Of a stretch of DNA of 64,000 nt, positions 63,325 through 64,000 are shown piece by piece. Under the pieces are notes generated by a model that saw nothing but the letters and a program-made list of their open reading frames with translations, searched no databases and was not told the DNA's origin. A program made the position numbers and the translations under genes. How positions within the stretch are numbered: position 1 is the stretch's first letter; each line of letters opens with the position of its first letter. Source of the DNA: DCFW01 sp963790715 (GTDB lineage: Bacteria > Bacteroidota > Bacteroidia > Bacteroidales > Bacteroidaceae); assembly GCA_963790715.1 (NCBI GenBank), contig CAWBPN010000018.1, positions 992,001-1,056,000 of the forward strand, in the 5' to 3' direction.

Positions 63325-63352
63325 AATCCTGTTTTATTTTATAATTTTAGTG

Positions 63353-63360
63353 CAAAGATA
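63353..63360 (-). promoter_or_regulatory. Candidate -7 box for murF
   Basis: TATCTTTG on the minus strand, 29 bases before the murF start, matches TAnnTTTG. Confidence 0.45.
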
Positions 63361-63394
63361 ACAGTTTTGAACTTAAGTAATTAATAAAAATGTG

Positions 63395-63402
63395 TACTTT
63401 TG
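63395..63402 (+). promoter_or_regulatory. Candidate -7 box for folP
   Basis: TACTTTTG matches TAnnTTTG and lies 24 bases before the folP start. TTTG at 63366-63369 is further upstream than usual. Confidence 0.45.
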
Positions 63403-63425
63403 CACATATAAGCATAAATGAAGTT

Positions 63426-64000
63426 ATGAAAAAAGAATATTCTAAATTGATAAACGTAAACGGCAAACTTATGGACTTATCCGCCCCTCAGGTGATGGGG
63501 ATACTTAATGTTACTCCTGATTCATTTTATGCTAAAAGTCGGAAAAACGGTGATGCCCAGGTATCTGCACGTGTTAATCAGATAATTGATGATGGAGCTT
63601 CGATAATAGATATCGGCGCTTATTCGTCCCGCCCTGATGCCGAAGATGTTTCGGAAGAAGAAGAGATTGCACGTTTACGCCCGGCATTGGCTTTAATAAA
63701 CAAAGAACATCCCGATGCCGTAATATCGGTGGATACATTTCGTGCCGAGGTCGCGCGCGTATGTGTTAAGGAGTACGGCGTTGCAATTATTAATGATATT
63801 TCGGGCGGAACGCTTGATGCCGGCATGTTTGACGCCGTAGCCGAGTTGAATGTACCATATATTTTGATGCATATACAGGGCACACCTCAGGATATGCAAC
63901 ACAAACCTCATTATGATGACTTTATAAAAGAGGTGTTTTTGTATTTCGCAGAGAAGATAGACCGCCTGCATCAAATGGGAGTTAAGGATATTATTGTTGA
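63426..64000 (+). CDS. folP: Dihydropteroate synthase (partial, C-terminus outside window)
   Basis: It joins the pterin diphosphate to para-aminobenzoate in folate synthesis, and is the sulfonamide target. The frame opens at the ATG at 63426 and runs off the right edge after about 191 codons. The signatures MGILNVTPDSF, IIDIGAYSSRPDA, ISVDTFRAEVA and INDISGGTLDA are all present, and PYILMHIQGTPQDMQ is reached near residue 155. The visible part is intact. Confidence 0.95.
   Translation, partial: MKKEYSKLINVNGKLMDLSAPQVMGILNVTPDSFYAKSRKNGDAQVSARVNQIIDDGASIIDIGAYSSRPDAEDVSEEEEIARLRPALALINKEHPDAVISVDTFRAEVARVCVKEYGVAIINDISGGTLDAGMFDAVAELNVPYILMHIQGTPQDMQHKPHYDDFIKEVFLYFAEKIDRLHQMGVKDIIV

Overview
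The window is a 64 kb, AT-rich chromosomal segment of a Bacteroidetes bacterium, almost certainly of the order Bacteroidales. The evidence is a SusC/SusD outer-membrane pair, a fused SecDF, two OmpH-like chaperones behind BamA, a HU-family protein, a tandem rhomboid pair, and repeated promoter boxes of the Bacteroides type (TTTG, about 19-20 bases, TAnnTTTG). Genus and species cannot be named from the sequence alone. Most of the window is an ordinary core genome; the accessory material is concentrated at about 24.7-26.8 kb and 40.8-54.2 kb.

Layout. 0-4.2 kb: the N-terminal part of a secreted GH127 beta-L-arabinofuranosidase running off the left edge, an unrecognised exported protein, a GNAT acetyltransferase and a tRNA-Gly/tRNA-Leu pair. 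4.2-9.9 kb (minus): aldo-keto reductase, argH, a SRPBCC protein, pyrE, comF, recX and prmC. 9.9-16.5 kb (plus): ribD, uppS, bamA, two ompH genes and murI, a set linking riboflavin, lipid carrier, outer-membrane assembly and peptidoglycan precursor synthesis. 16.5-22.3 kb (minus): secDF, an EEP-family hydrolase and two rhomboids. 22.4-24.7 kb: HU and argS. 24.7-26.9 kb: a MITE-like repeat element, a frameshifted rhuM gene and tRNA-Met(CAT). 27-34.5 kb: START-like protein, LptF/G permease, ribBA, an aspartate aminotransferase and mutS. 34.5-40.7 kb: a small surface-glycan block (DUF268 protein, alpha-1,2-fucosyltransferase, GT2, flippase) attached to metG.

40.7-54.2 kb is the most unusual part. 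It holds three AAA ATPases, each with a C-terminal nuclease-like domain, scattered among repeat-rich non-coding DNA. One of them is bracketed by several unrelated short tandem arrays that all have a 22-23 bp period. Between the ATPases lie a SusC/SusD pair and a translationally coupled four-gene operon of exported proteins (CsgG-like, a small lipoprotein, DUF4810, GNA1162/DUF799). 54.2-64 kb returns to core genes: topA, a SpmA/SpmB fusion, ybeY, ruvB, an SDR oxidoreductase, a lone carboxypeptidase-regulatory-like domain protein with an odd micro-ORF leader, a helix-hairpin-helix protein, murF and the start of folP.

No CRISPR array, rRNA gene, complete insertion sequence or prophage was seen. 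The best candidates for something undescribed are the 22-23 bp periodic repeat arrays around the DUF4143 ATPase (41.3-43.2 kb), the 525 bp inverted-repeat element at 24.8-25.3 kb, and the hairpin plus micro-ORF leader at 60.35-60.46 kb.
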